DNA of 64,000 bases. Origin: Selenomonadaceae bacterium. GTDB lineage: Bacteria > Bacillota > Negativicutes > Selenomonadales > Selenomonadaceae. Position 1 is the first letter of the stretch, and every line of letters begins with the position of its first letter. Shown here piece after piece: positions 16,967 to 25,483 of this stretch. The stretch lies in NCBI GenBank assembly GCA_017527075.1, contig JAFXQM010000001.1, forward strand, positions 1 through 64,000, written 5' to 3'. The notes under the pieces were generated by a model that saw nothing but the letters and a program-made list of their open reading frames with translations, did not search any database and was not told the origin of the DNA. Both the position numbers and the translations under genes were made by a program.

Positions 16967-17350
16967 ATGGGGAATTTATTTGATAACTTCAGAAAGAATA
17001 AGCCGAAACACTTTGAGCCGACGGCGCAAATGCTTTTCGACTACGAGGAACATTACATGCGGCTCGTGAAAAGTTATCGCGAGGAAATTAAATTCATCAA
17101 CGACCTGCACACGACGCACACACAGGAAGTTAAAAATTTTTACGCGAACGATTTGCCCGCGATTATAAAAAAATTGGAAGCGGAACCGATAACCGACGAT
17201 GTGCGCCGCGAATGGCTCAAACACCTTGAACAGCACATGAACAAAAGTTTCGACATGAGCGGTCATTTTATCGACGTCCTCACGACAAAAAAGGTTGAAG
17301 AATTTAACGAGGCACTTCGCGATAAAATTTTCGGAGGCGGCGTCCGATGA
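16967..17350 (+). CDS. Small helical protein of the GTPase cluster
   Basis: Not recognised. A 127-residue, mostly helical protein (YEEHYMRLVKSYREEIKFIND, KFAND-like turn, ITDDVRREWLKHLEQHMNKS). ATG 16967 follows GGAGG at good spacing. The last four bases overlap the next gene (ATGA), making a run of coupled small helical genes at 16967-18478. No signal peptide or membrane segment. Confidence 0.6.
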   Translation: MGNLFDNFRKNKPKHFEPTAQMLFDYEEHYMRLVKSYREEIKFINDLHTTHTQEVKNFYANDLPAIIKKLEAEPITDDVRREWLKHLEQHMNKSFDMSGHFIDVLTTKKVEEFNEALRDKIFGGGVR

Positions 17351-17811
17351 ACGAGGACAGAAAAATTTTCGCGCTGAAAAAATTCATTGAAATTGCCGCC
17401 GCGTGTCGTCAAGAGCTTGTCAACGATGTTTTAGACGGCGACCCCGACCTTTTCCGCTATCTTTACTCGGATAAAAATAAAGCCGTGCAGGAACTTTACA
17501 AGAAAAGCTACGAGCTCGGCTGGCTGGAAATGCATTGGCAAAAGTGCAAGGCACTGTTCGAGGACACGGACATTGAGCTTGCCACGCGCCGCGAAGTCTT
17601 GAAAATTTTTCTGAAGTGGTATCAAAAATTCGTGGAGGCTTGGGGCTACAAATCGGCGGATACATTCTTTTTCAACGCGGAAATTGAATCGCTGGGCGTT
17701 TTAATCGACACGAACCAAAAATGGACGGCGCAACTTAAACAGCTGGAAATGTCGTTCATACGCGAAACAAAGTTGCTCGACAAGGAAATTGAGGAGGCAA
17801 AACGTTTATGA
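17347..17811 (+). CDS. Helical protein of the GTPase cluster
   Basis: Not recognised. A 154-residue protein predicted to be nearly all helix (FIEIAAACRQELVNDVL, AVQELYKKSYELGWLEMHW, LKQLEMSFIRETKLLDKEIEEA). Start and stop overlap the neighbours by four bases, so it is translated together with them. The alternation of charged and hydrophobic residues suggests a coiled-coil bundle partner. Confidence 0.6.
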   Translation: MNEDRKIFALKKFIEIAAACRQELVNDVLDGDPDLFRYLYSDKNKAVQELYKKSYELGWLEMHWQKCKALFEDTDIELATRREVLKIFLKWYQKFVEAWGYKSADTFFFNAEIESLGVLIDTNQKWTAQLKQLEMSFIRETKLLDKEIEEAKRL

Positions 17812-18478
17812 GTCTGTTTAAAGTTTTAAAATTTGTCGGCGGCTCGATTATCGAAAAGCCGTTTGAAATTGTCGGACGGCAGCTGGAATTTTATCAGCAA
17901 CGCAAGAACGCCGCACACGACCAAAAACTCAAGCAGGAAGAAGCAAAGTTCATGCAAAGCTTGGAGTTTGACCGCCAAAAATTCAACGCGGAGCTCGACG
18001 ATATGATTGCTCGCAAAGAAATTGAACGAGGCTCGTTGGTAGCAAAGGCAATAGCCGATTATCAAAAAACAATGGCGGAGTGCACAATTTCAATCGGCAA
18101 TTCGCTCGGCAACATGAATATCGAACTTCGCGAACGCGCAACGGCATTGGTTGAGGACAAGCAGAAACAATATTCCGCCTTGCAGGACGCGGCAATGGAC
18201 AAAGCGGCGGCTCAGCTTGAAAACATTTATACGAAATTTCCTGAAGAGAGTCGTGCGCGCGCTCGATTATGGAAAACGCCGTCGAAAAGCAACTCAACAA
18301 CATTATCGAAACGTCAGACAGATTCATGCGGACAATCGACGAAGATTTCTCCAAGATGATGGACAGCGTGCGACAAATTACCGAAAACACCATGAACAAC
18401 GCGGGGCAATACATCTCGCCGGCTTTCGCAAATAATGCCATGCTTCGTGGCGGCAATGATACCAAATTGCTCAAATGA
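17808..18478 (+). pseudogene. Coiled-coil protein of the GTPase cluster, frameshifted
   Basis: Not recognised. The first frame (17808-18359) begins with a short amphipathic segment (LFKVLKFVGGSIIEKPFE) and continues as charged helix (AAHDQKLKQEEAKFMQSLEF). The natural C-terminus (MENAVEKQLNNIIETSDRFM ... LLK) is in another frame and ends at 18478. The break lies in the dinucleotide run GCGCGCGC (18255-18262), a slippage-prone site. Restored, the product is about 223 residues. Its true end overlaps the following membrane-protein start by ATGA, which supports the restored frame. Confidence 0.65.
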
Positions 18479-18681
18479 AAGAATTACTTCTCCTGCCGCT
18501 CAGTATAATCGGGGAGATTTTTGAAGAGATTTTGGGAGCGGGAGTAGACGCTTGCCCTCCGCTTTTGATTTTCTTATTGGCGGTGTGTTTGTTCATGAAC
18601 AGCGGCTGTTTATCAACGCTCGGAGGTATATTTTTGATAATCATCGGAATCATTGCGCTTATTGTTTGGCTGATAATTTGA
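18475..18681 (+). CDS. Small two-helix membrane protein
   Basis: A 68-residue, very hydrophobic protein with two likely membrane helices (CPPLLIFLLAVCLFMNSG and GGIFLIIIGIIALIVWLII) after an acidic N-terminal stretch (IIGEIFEEILGAG). Its start overlaps the end of the coiled-coil gene by four bases. A small membrane protein at the end of a GTPase and coiled-coil operon could be the membrane-active effector; this is inference. Confidence 0.65.
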   Translation: MKELLLLPLSIIGEIFEEILGAGVDACPPLLIFLLAVCLFMNSGCLSTLGGIFLIIIGIIALIVWLII

Positions 18682-18727
18682 ATTGTAAAAGCAAGCAAAA
18701 TTAATTGCATACTATATCGATGAATAA

Positions 18728-18762
18728 GGCACAGGTGCTCGATGCGCCTGTGTCTTTATTTT
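18728..18762 (+). terminator. Rho-independent terminator of the GTPase cluster
   Basis: GGCACAGGTGC, a five-base loop, GCGCCTGTGTC (with G-T pairs), then TTTATTTTT. Confidence 0.8.
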
Positions 18763-18822
18763 TGTCAAAAATCTGAGCGAGGTGGTTCATATTCAAAATT
18801 TAATAAGTAGAGGAGGCGGAAG

Positions 18823-19014
18823 ATTATCGGCAAAACTTTATTCCGAGTGTTGATTGATTGCGTTGTTCAAAAAATTTTTGAGTGTCTATTTGCGAGCGTC
18901 GATTTAATGTGGCTATTCAAATTTGTGATGTTCGCGATAGTAATCCGAGCCGGCTTTCAAGTAGCAGGCTGTCTTCCTGTAGTCTTATTTGTTTTATGGC
19001 TGTTGTTCATTTGA
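18823..19014 (+). CDS. Possible small membrane protein with an ATT start
   Basis: A 63-codon frame without ATG, GTG or TTG at its head begins at ATT 18823, placed 7 bases after GAGGAGGCG, and stops at 19014. The product would have a short amphipathic region (VVQKIFECLF) and one or two hydrophobic segments (FKFVMFAIVIRAG, LPVVLFVLWLLFI), resembling the 68-residue protein before it. ATT starts are rare but known (infC). An internal ATG at 18910 is an alternative. It lies between a terminator and the DUF932 gene. Confidence 0.35.
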   Translation: MIGKTLFRVLIDCVVQKIFECLFASVDLMWLFKFVMFAIVIRAGFQVAGCLPVVLFVLWLLFI

Positions 19015-19030
19015 ATTGGAGGAGATAAAA

Positions 19031-20134
19031 ATGAAGCAAGGTAAAACGTTGCAGGAGCTCGGTCGCGAGCTTCAGCGTCAACGTCTCAATCGGCAAGATT
19101 TTCTGACCGATACGCGCTCGCTGGAAATGGAGTCAAATTTTTACGGCTCTATGCTTAATCTGTCACTCGAAGGAAAATCGCTCAGTTTTACAGTGGGGGA
19201 AACGGCTCATCAACAAATCGCCTCTCGGCTCAACATCCCCTTTCGTTACTACAAGAAAATGCAGGAAGAGGCTCCTGAATTGCTCGACCAAAACGTAAAT
19301 CGGTGGCTTAATCGGAATCCGGAACGGCGAATGATTCGGGTGCTTGACGGCAATGTCAGAGCGTTCCTTTCCGACCGTTATCGAAGGCTCGACAATCTGG
19401 AGCTGTGCGCGGCTGTTCTGCCTGTCATCAACGAGATGAAAAATTCTGTGATTGAAAGTTGCGAAGTCACTCCGACGCATTTATATCTCAAGGTCGTCAA
19501 CCGTAGGCTTAAAGCTGAAGTAAGAGTGGGCGACGTAGTACAAGCTGGCTTCGTTGTGTCAAACAGCGAGGTTGGCTTGGGCAGTCTGCGCGTGGAGCCG
19601 TTGGTCTTTCGCCTCGTCTGCAAGAACGGGCTTATCTGCAAAGACCTTGCTCAAAAGAAGTATCACGTCGGAAGGCAAGTTAATGCTTCTGATGATTCAG
19701 CTTACGAATTGTATTCGGAACAAACGCTGGCACAAGACGATCGCGCTTTCTTCATGAAGGTTCAGGATGTCGTTCAAGCGGCAGTCGATGAGGCTAAGTT
19801 CATGCTTACCGTCGACAAACTCCGCAAATCAACGCAAATCCCGCTCAAACACGATCCCGTTAAATCCGTTGAACTCCTTGCCGACAAATTTCAACTGACG
19901 GAAAACGAACGAGGCGACATTCTTCGGCAACTCTTCATGGGTGCTGATAATTCGCGTTACGGACTTGTTAATGCTGTGACTGCCGCCAGCAAAATCGCAA
20001 AGTCCTACGAAAGGGCAACGGAGCTTGAGCGCATTGGCGGCGAAATTCTTTCCTTGCCGATTTCTCATAACTTGTTGCCGCCCACTGTCAACGCTTATCA
20101 AGCAATTCCCGAATATCAAACGATTTCAGCCTGA
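19031..20134 (+). CDS. DUF932 phage/plasmid-type protein
   Basis: A 367-residue protein of the DUF932 family found on phages and conjugative elements. Characteristic parts are SFTVGETAHQQIASRLNIP, VRAFLSDRYRRLDN, and a central VVNSEVGLGSLRVEPLVFRLVC-like stretch (VSNSEVGLGSLRVEP). Function is unknown; association with recombination and replication genes is usual, and here an ERF gene follows 3 kb downstream. GGAGGAG precedes ATG 19031. It starts the recombination block of the island. Confidence 0.8.
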   Translation: MKQGKTLQELGRELQRQRLNRQDFLTDTRSLEMESNFYGSMLNLSLEGKSLSFTVGETAHQQIASRLNIPFRYYKKMQEEAPELLDQNVNRWLNRNPERRMIRVLDGNVRAFLSDRYRRLDNLELCAAVLPVINEMKNSVIESCEVTPTHLYLKVVNRRLKAEVRVGDVVQAGFVVSNSEVGLGSLRVEPLVFRLVCKNGLICKDLAQKKYHVGRQVNASDDSAYELYSEQTLAQDDRAFFMKVQDVVQAAVDEAKFMLTVDKLRKSTQIPLKHDPVKSVELLADKFQLTENERGDILRQLFMGADNSRYGLVNAVTAASKIAKSYERATELERIGGEILSLPISHNLLPPTVNAYQAIPEYQTISA

Positions 20135-20148
20135 AAGGAGGACATGAG

Positions 20149-20439
20149 ATGAGCAGTTACTTTAATTGCGCGGCGTATTATGACGTGGACACAACAATCC
20201 GCCTCGGCGAAAACGTTGTCTTTCTCGCGTTGAAAATCAAAGCAAAGGATACGGACATGCACCTCACGTTGAATCCTATCCAGACGCGCACGTTGGCGAA
20301 ATACTTGACTGCCGCTCTTACGCAAATCGATTTTACTGACTTGGCGGACGAGGAACACTTTGGCGACCTCACCGTTGAAATTGAGCATGACAATTCGCAA
20401 TATGACGACGAGGAATACGCTTTGGCTGTTCCTTTCTAA
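20149..20439 (+). CDS. Small hypothetical protein of the recombination block
   Basis: Not recognised. A 96-residue acidic protein (YYDVDTTIRLGENVVFLALKI, LNPIQTRTLAKYLTAAL, EIEHDNSQYDDEEY). AAAGGAGG lies 9 bases before ATG 20149. It shares a transcript with the DUF932 gene and is followed at once by a terminator. Confidence 0.6.
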   Translation: MSSYFNCAAYYDVDTTIRLGENVVFLALKIKAKDTDMHLTLNPIQTRTLAKYLTAALTQIDFTDLADEEHFGDLTVEIEHDNSQYDDEEYALAVPF

Positions 20440-20454
20440 TTGTGTTGTTTATTT

Positions 20455-20482
20455 AAGCCCCGACCGTTTGGTTGGGGCTTTT
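20455..20482 (+). terminator. Terminator after the DUF932 pair
   Basis: AAGCCCCGACC / GGTTGGGGCTT hairpin followed by TTTGCTTTCTT. Confidence 0.75.
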
Positions 20483-20505
20483 GCTTTCTTTAGGAGGCTG
20501 ATTAT

Positions 20506-21417
20506 ATGCCAGCTACTAAATTCATTTGCCCCGATGGGAAACGCATTGATATTGCTGATTGTCTGAGTACGTGCCCAAATAATCAGCGTTGCATGTTTTT
20601 GCCCACACTTCGCGCAGTCGCAAAATCACTCGACCGCCAGATTTCTGAGCCGACGGTAACTGAGCTTATCTCTGGCACTCGCGAAACTTTTCTTAAGAAA
20701 ACGACTGACTATGCCGTCGACCCTGCCTCCATTCTCTACGCCCTTCACGGTCAAGCGGTACATTCAATCAACGAGCGGCACACTCAAGGCAATATCCTCT
20801 CTGAAGAACGGCTCAAAGACGAAATAACTTCGGGGCAGTTCGACCTTTTCGGTAAAATTATTGACACCGATGACGGCGTTTTGGGCGATTTGAAAATTAC
20901 TTCAAGCTTTAAGCTCATGAAAGCTTTAGGCATTTATAAGCAAAAAGTTGATACTGGCGAAGTTTACAAAAGTGGACTCAAGAAGGGACAACCTAAATTC
21001 AGAACTGAGCTTCGTTTTGACGGCGTGCGGGATTTACTCGACTGGGCTATTCAGTTGAATTACTATCGCATGTTACTTGAACGAGCAGGATTTAAAGTCA
21101 ATCGCATGGTCATTCAAGCCTTGTGCAGGGATTCGGGACTTCGCATTGCTCAAGAACGCGGTATCACTAAATCGATTTACATAATCGCGATAAACAAAAT
21201 CAGCGACCACTGGCTCCAACGCTATTTTCACCACAAAGCAAAAGCATTGCGCGACGCTATCAACAGCAATACTCTCCCGCCAGTATGTTCCTTCCGTGAA
21301 CGCTGGGGTAATCGTAAATGTCTGGGATATTGTGCCGCCCGCGAAAACTGCCCCTACGCTCAAAAGCTTACTACTACGAAGGAGGAAAGCTATGATGAAC
21401 TCCAACTCTCTGCTTAG
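20506..21417 (+). CDS. PD-(D/E)XK nuclease, Cas4/RecB-like, with Cys cluster
   Basis: A 303-residue protein. The nuclease core is visible as HGQAVHSINE (possible motif I His), GKIIDTDDGVLGDLKITSS (the D ... D-x-K pair) and a later WAIQLNYYRMLLE helix with the conserved Gln-x-x-x-Tyr. Cysteines are paired at the N-terminus (CPNNQRC and the preceding C) and at the C-terminus (C, then KCLGYCAARENCPYA), which in Cas4/AddB-like enzymes bind a 4Fe-4S cluster. It likely processes DNA ends for the ERF annealing protein encoded downstream. GGAGG precedes ATG 20506. Confidence 0.75.
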   Translation: MPATKFICPDGKRIDIADCLSTCPNNQRCMFLPTLRAVAKSLDRQISEPTVTELISGTRETFLKKTTDYAVDPASILYALHGQAVHSINERHTQGNILSEERLKDEITSGQFDLFGKIIDTDDGVLGDLKITSSFKLMKALGIYKQKVDTGEVYKSGLKKGQPKFRTELRFDGVRDLLDWAIQLNYYRMLLERAGFKVNRMVIQALCRDSGLRIAQERGITKSIYIIAINKISDHWLQRYFHHKAKALRDAINSNTLPPVCSFRERWGNRKCLGYCAARENCPYAQKLTTTKEESYDELQLSA

Positions 21418-21787
21418 ACTTTTCACCCTCGAATACGATGCCAAAACCAATTCCATTTCCTCGCACGTCCGCTACATCTCGCCCGATAATGTTCTCCAAG
21501 AGTTGTACCGGATTCTCAACTGTGAACTCGTCACTTGCACCGAAATTGAAGTCAACGGCAAGCTCTTCGACGTGTGGTCTGACGACATAGCTTTGCTCAA
21601 GGATAATTCCGCTCCCAATCTTTACATTGACGACGACCTGATAATCTTCGGATCCGTTGCTTTCGTTAAGTCTGACGAAGAGGGGAAACTTGTCGGACTT
21701 TCTCACGACGACGTTCAATTACTCTGGCACTTCGCTTGCCTTCAATTTCCTAAGCTTCTCAATTTTCTAAAGACACAAAGGAGGTAA
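21392..21787 (+). CDS. Hypothetical protein, DUF3846-like features
   Basis: A 131-residue protein with an N-terminal beta region (LFTLEYDAKTNSISSHVRYI) and a central stretch (DDIALLKDNSAPNLYIDDDLIIFGSVAFV). The central part has the feel of DUF3846, which is frequent on mobile elements of Firmicutes. The match is by pattern only. It overlaps the nuclease gene end by 26 bases and has GGAGGA before ATG 21392 (a second ATG follows at once). Confidence 0.5.
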   Translation: MMNSNSLLRLFTLEYDAKTNSISSHVRYISPDNVLQELYRILNCELVTCTEIEVNGKLFDVWSDDIALLKDNSAPNLYIDDDLIIFGSVAFVKSDEEGKLVGLSHDDVQLLWHFACLQFPKLLNFLKTQRR

Positions 21788-21792
21788 TTTCT

Positions 21793-22374
21793 ATGGGGCA
21801 ATATTTTCGCCCTATTTTGGGTGACAAATACGGCTTGAATTGCAAAGTCTTTGATCGCTCTGTCGACGGACAATACACTTTGGCAAAACTTTTGGAACAC
21901 AGTTGGTGGAAAAACCCTTTCGTCAATGCTTTCTCCAAATTTCTGTACAACGAGCCGAGCCGCGTAATTTGGTGCGGAGACTATGGTAATGAGCCTGAAG
22001 ATTTCTGCTTTTACAACTGTTCTGCCTTCTATGTGCCCTGCTACCGTGCCATTTGGGGCGATAAAGTAAAACCAATCGGCGTATCTTCTTCCGATTTCTC
22101 GCTCGATGATAAGTTTATGGTCAACTACGACACGAAAGAATATATCGATTTAAATGAGTATAAGGCGACTTCTGTTGATAAACACGGTTGGACTATTCAC
22201 CCTCTGCCACTACTCACAGCTGTCGGGAATGATCGTGGTGGCGGAGATTTTCATGAAGGTAACATTGGCTATGAAAATGTCGGTATCTGGGCTTGGCACT
22301 TGCTCTCTATCGTCGACAAGCCCACCAAAAACTTCTCAAAATTCTCGCTCGTGTTCAAGGAGGATGCCTCATGA
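21793..22374 (+). CDS. Hypothetical mobile-element protein
   Basis: Not recognised. A 193-residue aromatic-rich protein (MGQYFRPILGDKYGLNCKVF, LEHSWWKNPFVNAF, RVIWCGDYG, GWTIHPLPLLTAVGND, YENVGIWAWHLLSI). Similar MGxYxxxxIG/NDKxG-type openings occur in proteins carried by phages and plasmids. AAAGGAGG precedes ATG 21793. The stop overlaps the next start by four bases. Confidence 0.6.
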   Translation: MGQYFRPILGDKYGLNCKVFDRSVDGQYTLAKLLEHSWWKNPFVNAFSKFLYNEPSRVIWCGDYGNEPEDFCFYNCSAFYVPCYRAIWGDKVKPIGVSSSDFSLDDKFMVNYDTKEYIDLNEYKATSVDKHGWTIHPLPLLTAVGNDRGGGDFHEGNIGYENVGIWAWHLLSIVDKPTKNFSKFSLVFKEDAS

Positions 22375-22697
22375 TTCTTGACTTTGATAAAAATTTGCTC
22401 AAACGGTACCGGCACATCATAGCCGCGCTCATCGCTTATTCAATCGGCTACTTTACACCGCTCGCCGCTCTTCGCGCTATTCAAGACTACAAAAACAATC
22501 AGCCGAATTTCTGCGAATTCTACTTGGACATCGCTTGGAAACGCGGCGTCAAAGATGACAAAGCTTTTCTCGATATAAATCGCAATGTCATCAAAGGTTC
22601 AATCAAATATCGGCACTGTTCTGACTTCGCTTTTGCTCTTGAGATTGTTGACAAAAATATTGCCGGTTTTGAATCACTCGGCGCAAGTTGGTTCTAA
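22371..22697 (+). CDS. Small hypothetical protein
   Basis: Not recognised. A 108-residue protein with one hydrophobic stretch (HIIAALIAYSIGYFTPLAAL) near the N-terminus that could be a membrane helix, and a charged remainder (CEFYLDIAWKRGVKDDKAF). Its ATG overlaps the preceding stop (ATGA). A terminator hairpin follows. Confidence 0.55.
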   Translation: MILDFDKNLLKRYRHIIAALIAYSIGYFTPLAALRAIQDYKNNQPNFCEFYLDIAWKRGVKDDKAFLDINRNVIKGSIKYRHCSDFAFALEIVDKNIAGFESLGASWF

Positions 22698-22706
22698 TCG
22701 TTCTTC

Positions 22707-22737
22707 AAGGGGCTGTCCTCTGTGGACAGTCCCTTTG
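22707..22737 (+). terminator. Terminator-like hairpin
   Basis: AAGGGGCTGTCC, loop TCTGT, GGACAGTCCCTTT, then GCTTATTTTT. The next gene starts 24 bp later with its own GGAGGG. Confidence 0.7.
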
Positions 22738-22760
22738 CTTATTTTTGGAGGGAAAAGCTT

Positions 22761-23277
22761 ATGGTTAATCCTATTTATCTCGGTTCTTTTAGCATTACGG
22801 ACAACAAAATTCACGTCTACCGACCCCTGCTATGATTATGACAGCGTAGGAGCGGCAAAAATCGTCAATGCCTTACCGGGCGAGTATCTTACGAAACTTA
22901 CTCTCTACAATATGGCAATTTGGGGCACTCGCGTCGCCAGACTCTCTATTTGCCATGTCAATCACAAAAACGTCGTTCCTAACATTTGCACTGACTGTGT
23001 AATTGCCGTAGACAGCGGACAGGCTGGTTTCTTTGATGACGATTACTACAAAGAAAATCAAGGTGGAAATTTTGGTGACATCACGACCCTTTTCGGCTTG
23101 GCTTGCTCTCTCACTCTGTCCAAGAATCGTGGCGGGATTATGCTGGATAAGGGCGTTGTGGCTGAGACTGGCTTCGGTGACGGTTCTTACAGCCTTTACA
23201 TTGGCAAAAACGAAAAGGGTAAAATTGTCTCCGCCTCTATCATCTTCATTGCTGACGACGAATTGGAGGATTTCTAA
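22761..23277 (+). pseudogene. DUF4241-like hypothetical, frameshifted near its start
   Basis: ATG 22761 begins MVNPIYLGSFSITDNKIHV and would stop after 24 codons. Near 22816 the sequence continues in another frame as TDPCYDYDSVGAAKIVN, LPGEYLTKLTLYNMAIWG, then IAVDSGQAGFFDDDYY and ends at 23277. The pattern T-DPCY ... WG-RVA-L ... VDSGQAG-F resembles DUF4241-type proteins. Repaired, it would be about 172 residues. A GGAGGG ribosome site before 22761 supports that start. The damage is one base, in a region without a long homopolymer. Confidence 0.6.
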
Positions 23278-23862
23278 ATGCAAAAGATTGCCAAAAAATT
23301 CGTCGAAGTCATGCGCGAATGTTCCCACGTCGCTAAGAATGGTACTAATTCTTTTCATCAATACAAGTACGCCACTGCTACTGACGTACTTGAAAAAGTC
23401 AACACTTCGCTAACAAAACATGGGCTCGCTTCCGTCGTTACTCCCACTCTTTTGAGTATGCAACAGGTCACCACTGCCAAAGGAAACGTCGAACAGCTTG
23501 CCACCGTTGAAGTTTCTGTCACTCTCATCGACGCCGAATCGGGCGAAACTCTCACTGTCAAAGGTCTCGGTTCCGGGCAAGACTCTTCCGATAAAGCAGT
23601 TGCCAAAGCGCAGACCATGGCTTTAAAGTATACGTATATGGCAAGCCTCGCTATCGCCACAGGTGACGACCCTGAAGCTGACCTGCACACCGATGAAGTC
23701 ATGCAACCTAAATCCGCTCCGCAAAAAAATAATTTTGCCAACAGTTTTACTTGCCACGACTGCGGTTCCGTCATTTCTCAAAAGGTTGCCGACTATTCTA
23801 AAAACAAGTTTGGCAGATTCCTTTGTCTTGAATGCCAACGTGCTCAAAAATCCGTCGCTTAA
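23278..23862 (+). CDS. ERF-family single-strand annealing protein
   Basis: A 194-residue recombinase of the ERF superfamily, which anneals single-stranded DNA in phage and mobile-element recombination. The ERF core covers residues 1-135: FVEVMRECSHVAKNGTN, HQYKYATATDVLEKVNTSL, and the typical GSGQDSSDKAVAKAQTMALKYTYMA-type segment with TGDDPEAD after it. The C-terminus carries a zinc ribbon of two CxxC pairs (CHDCGS and CLEC). It begins directly after the preceding stop. With the PD-(D/E)XK gene it forms a Red/RecET-like module. Confidence 0.9.
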   Translation: MQKIAKKFVEVMRECSHVAKNGTNSFHQYKYATATDVLEKVNTSLTKHGLASVVTPTLLSMQQVTTAKGNVEQLATVEVSVTLIDAESGETLTVKGLGSGQDSSDKAVAKAQTMALKYTYMASLAIATGDDPEADLHTDEVMQPKSAPQKNNFANSFTCHDCGSVISQKVADYSKNKFGRFLCLECQRAQKSVA

Positions 23863-23870
23863 AAGTAAAC

Positions 23871-23905
23871 CAGCCCTGAGCTTCACGGCTCAGGGCTTTT
23901 ACTAT
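23871..23905 (+). terminator. Terminator after the ERF gene
   Basis: AGCCCTGAG, loop CTTCACGG, CTCAGGGCT, then TTTACTATTTTT. Confidence 0.85.
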
Positions 23906-23922
23906 TTTTGGAGGTCTTTACC

Positions 23923-25483
23923 ATGGATAAACTTAAAAAAACAACTGCGCAATAACATCTGGACGGCTCTGGACGATTATTTCCGCCATGCCGATTCCGA
24001 CGACGTTTACGAGAACATTTCGGAAGAATTCGTAAACCGTCTCGCTTCCGATTCTATCAACAGCAAACGCGCTCTTCGCGAACTCTTCAGCAAGTCGCAG
24101 GGTTGGAACGAAAACCTGCAAGCTATCGTCATTAACGGCACCAAGACTCACAACCCCGATTACAGCCTCGTTCACGACCTCGCAAACTCCATTCTCCACC
24201 CCGCCAAATTGGACGCCGACTGCGACAAAATCACTTTGATTGAATGCGCCGTCTGCTTTTTCTCCCGCCCCAACGACAAAGCCGATTACTATATCGACGC
24301 TATCAATCAACTCGCTCCTCACGCCTATGCTCCTCGCAAAAAGCGTAGCAGAATTTTCAAGGCGATTTGCGATTCTTTAGGTGTCACGGATTTGAGCGCG
24401 GGCAGTTCATTTCAACATCTCTTTGCGCAGTTCGCCGACGAGCTTTCCGGCAAGAAAATAGACTTCAAGCTGTTTGTGTCGATTAACCCTTGTCACTTTC
24501 TCACAATGTCGAATCCGAAAAGAGATGATCGCGGTTCGACTATGGTTTCTTGTCATTCCTTCAACGTCATGAATTGCGATTACAACTGCGGGTGTGCCGG
24601 CTACGCTCGCGACGACGTGACTTTTATCGTCTTCACTGCTTCTAATCCTGAAAATCCCGAAACTCTCAACAATCGTAAAACTACGCGCCAGTTATTTATG
24701 TATAAACCCTACAACGGGCTTTTGCTTCAAAGTCGGCTCTACAACACTCACGGCGGAACTTGCGGGGCTCAAGCCGAATCAAAGCTTTATCGCGATTTGA
24801 TTCAACGTGAACTTTCCGAGCTTGAAGGCGTGCCCAATCTCTGGAAGACTGAAAAATATTGCGGTAATAAACATGGTATTCATATCCCCTGCGGTAACGG
24901 CTTTGGCGGATATGCGGACTGGGGTCACCCCGACTTCGACGCTAAAATTTCCATTCGCCGAGACCATGAGCAAGACTACGAGATTTTCGAGGTCGGAACA
25001 TACGGACTGTGTATTTCCTGCGCTAATGAAATTTCTTCCAAACTTCTCTGTGACGATTGCGACCACGACGGTTGCGAGTTCTGCCAAGAATGTGAAAATT
25101 ATTGTTCCGAAACTTGGGAAGTCATTAATCGCCACGGCGAGCGCATTCACGTCTGCGAAAGTTGTCTCGACGAATATTACCGCCTCTGCGAGCATTGTCA
25201 AGAATATCACGACAGAAACCGGATGACTCTTATCAACGACGGTTCCTATGTCTGTTCTCGTTGCCTTGCTGACGAATATTTGCTTTGCGCAGAGTGCGAC
25301 GAATATTTCCTCGCCGATGAAGTTTCCCTGGCTGTTGACGCCCACGGCAATAGCGTCTACGTTTGCGACGACTGCCGCGATAAGCACTACACTCAGTGTT
25401 CTGAGTGCGAAAAGTTCTTCCACAACGATTCCATTGTCGGCGACCTTTGCCACCACTGCCGCGCAGAGGAGGTGCCTGCATGA
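23923..25483 (+). pseudogene. Large Cys-rich zinc-binding protein, frameshift at codon 6
   Basis: ATG 23923, with GGAGG upstream, reads MDKLKK. The seventh A of an A7 run (23935-23941) throws it into a quick stop. With six A it continues as QLRNNIWTALDDYFRHADSDD to 25483, about 519 residues. The N-terminal 350 residues have no recognised domain (with HNPDYSLVHDLANSI and MNCDYNCGCAGYARDD). The C-terminal 150 residues hold at least nine CxxC pairs (CISCANEI, CEFCQECENYC, CESCLDEYYRLCEHC), a series of zinc-finger-like knuckles. Function unknown; a mobile-element gene by context. Confidence 0.6.

Noticed and set aside
20506..21417. Cas4 of a CRISPR system
   Set aside because: The protein is Cas4/RecB-like, but it lies in an ERF recombination block without other cas genes or repeats.
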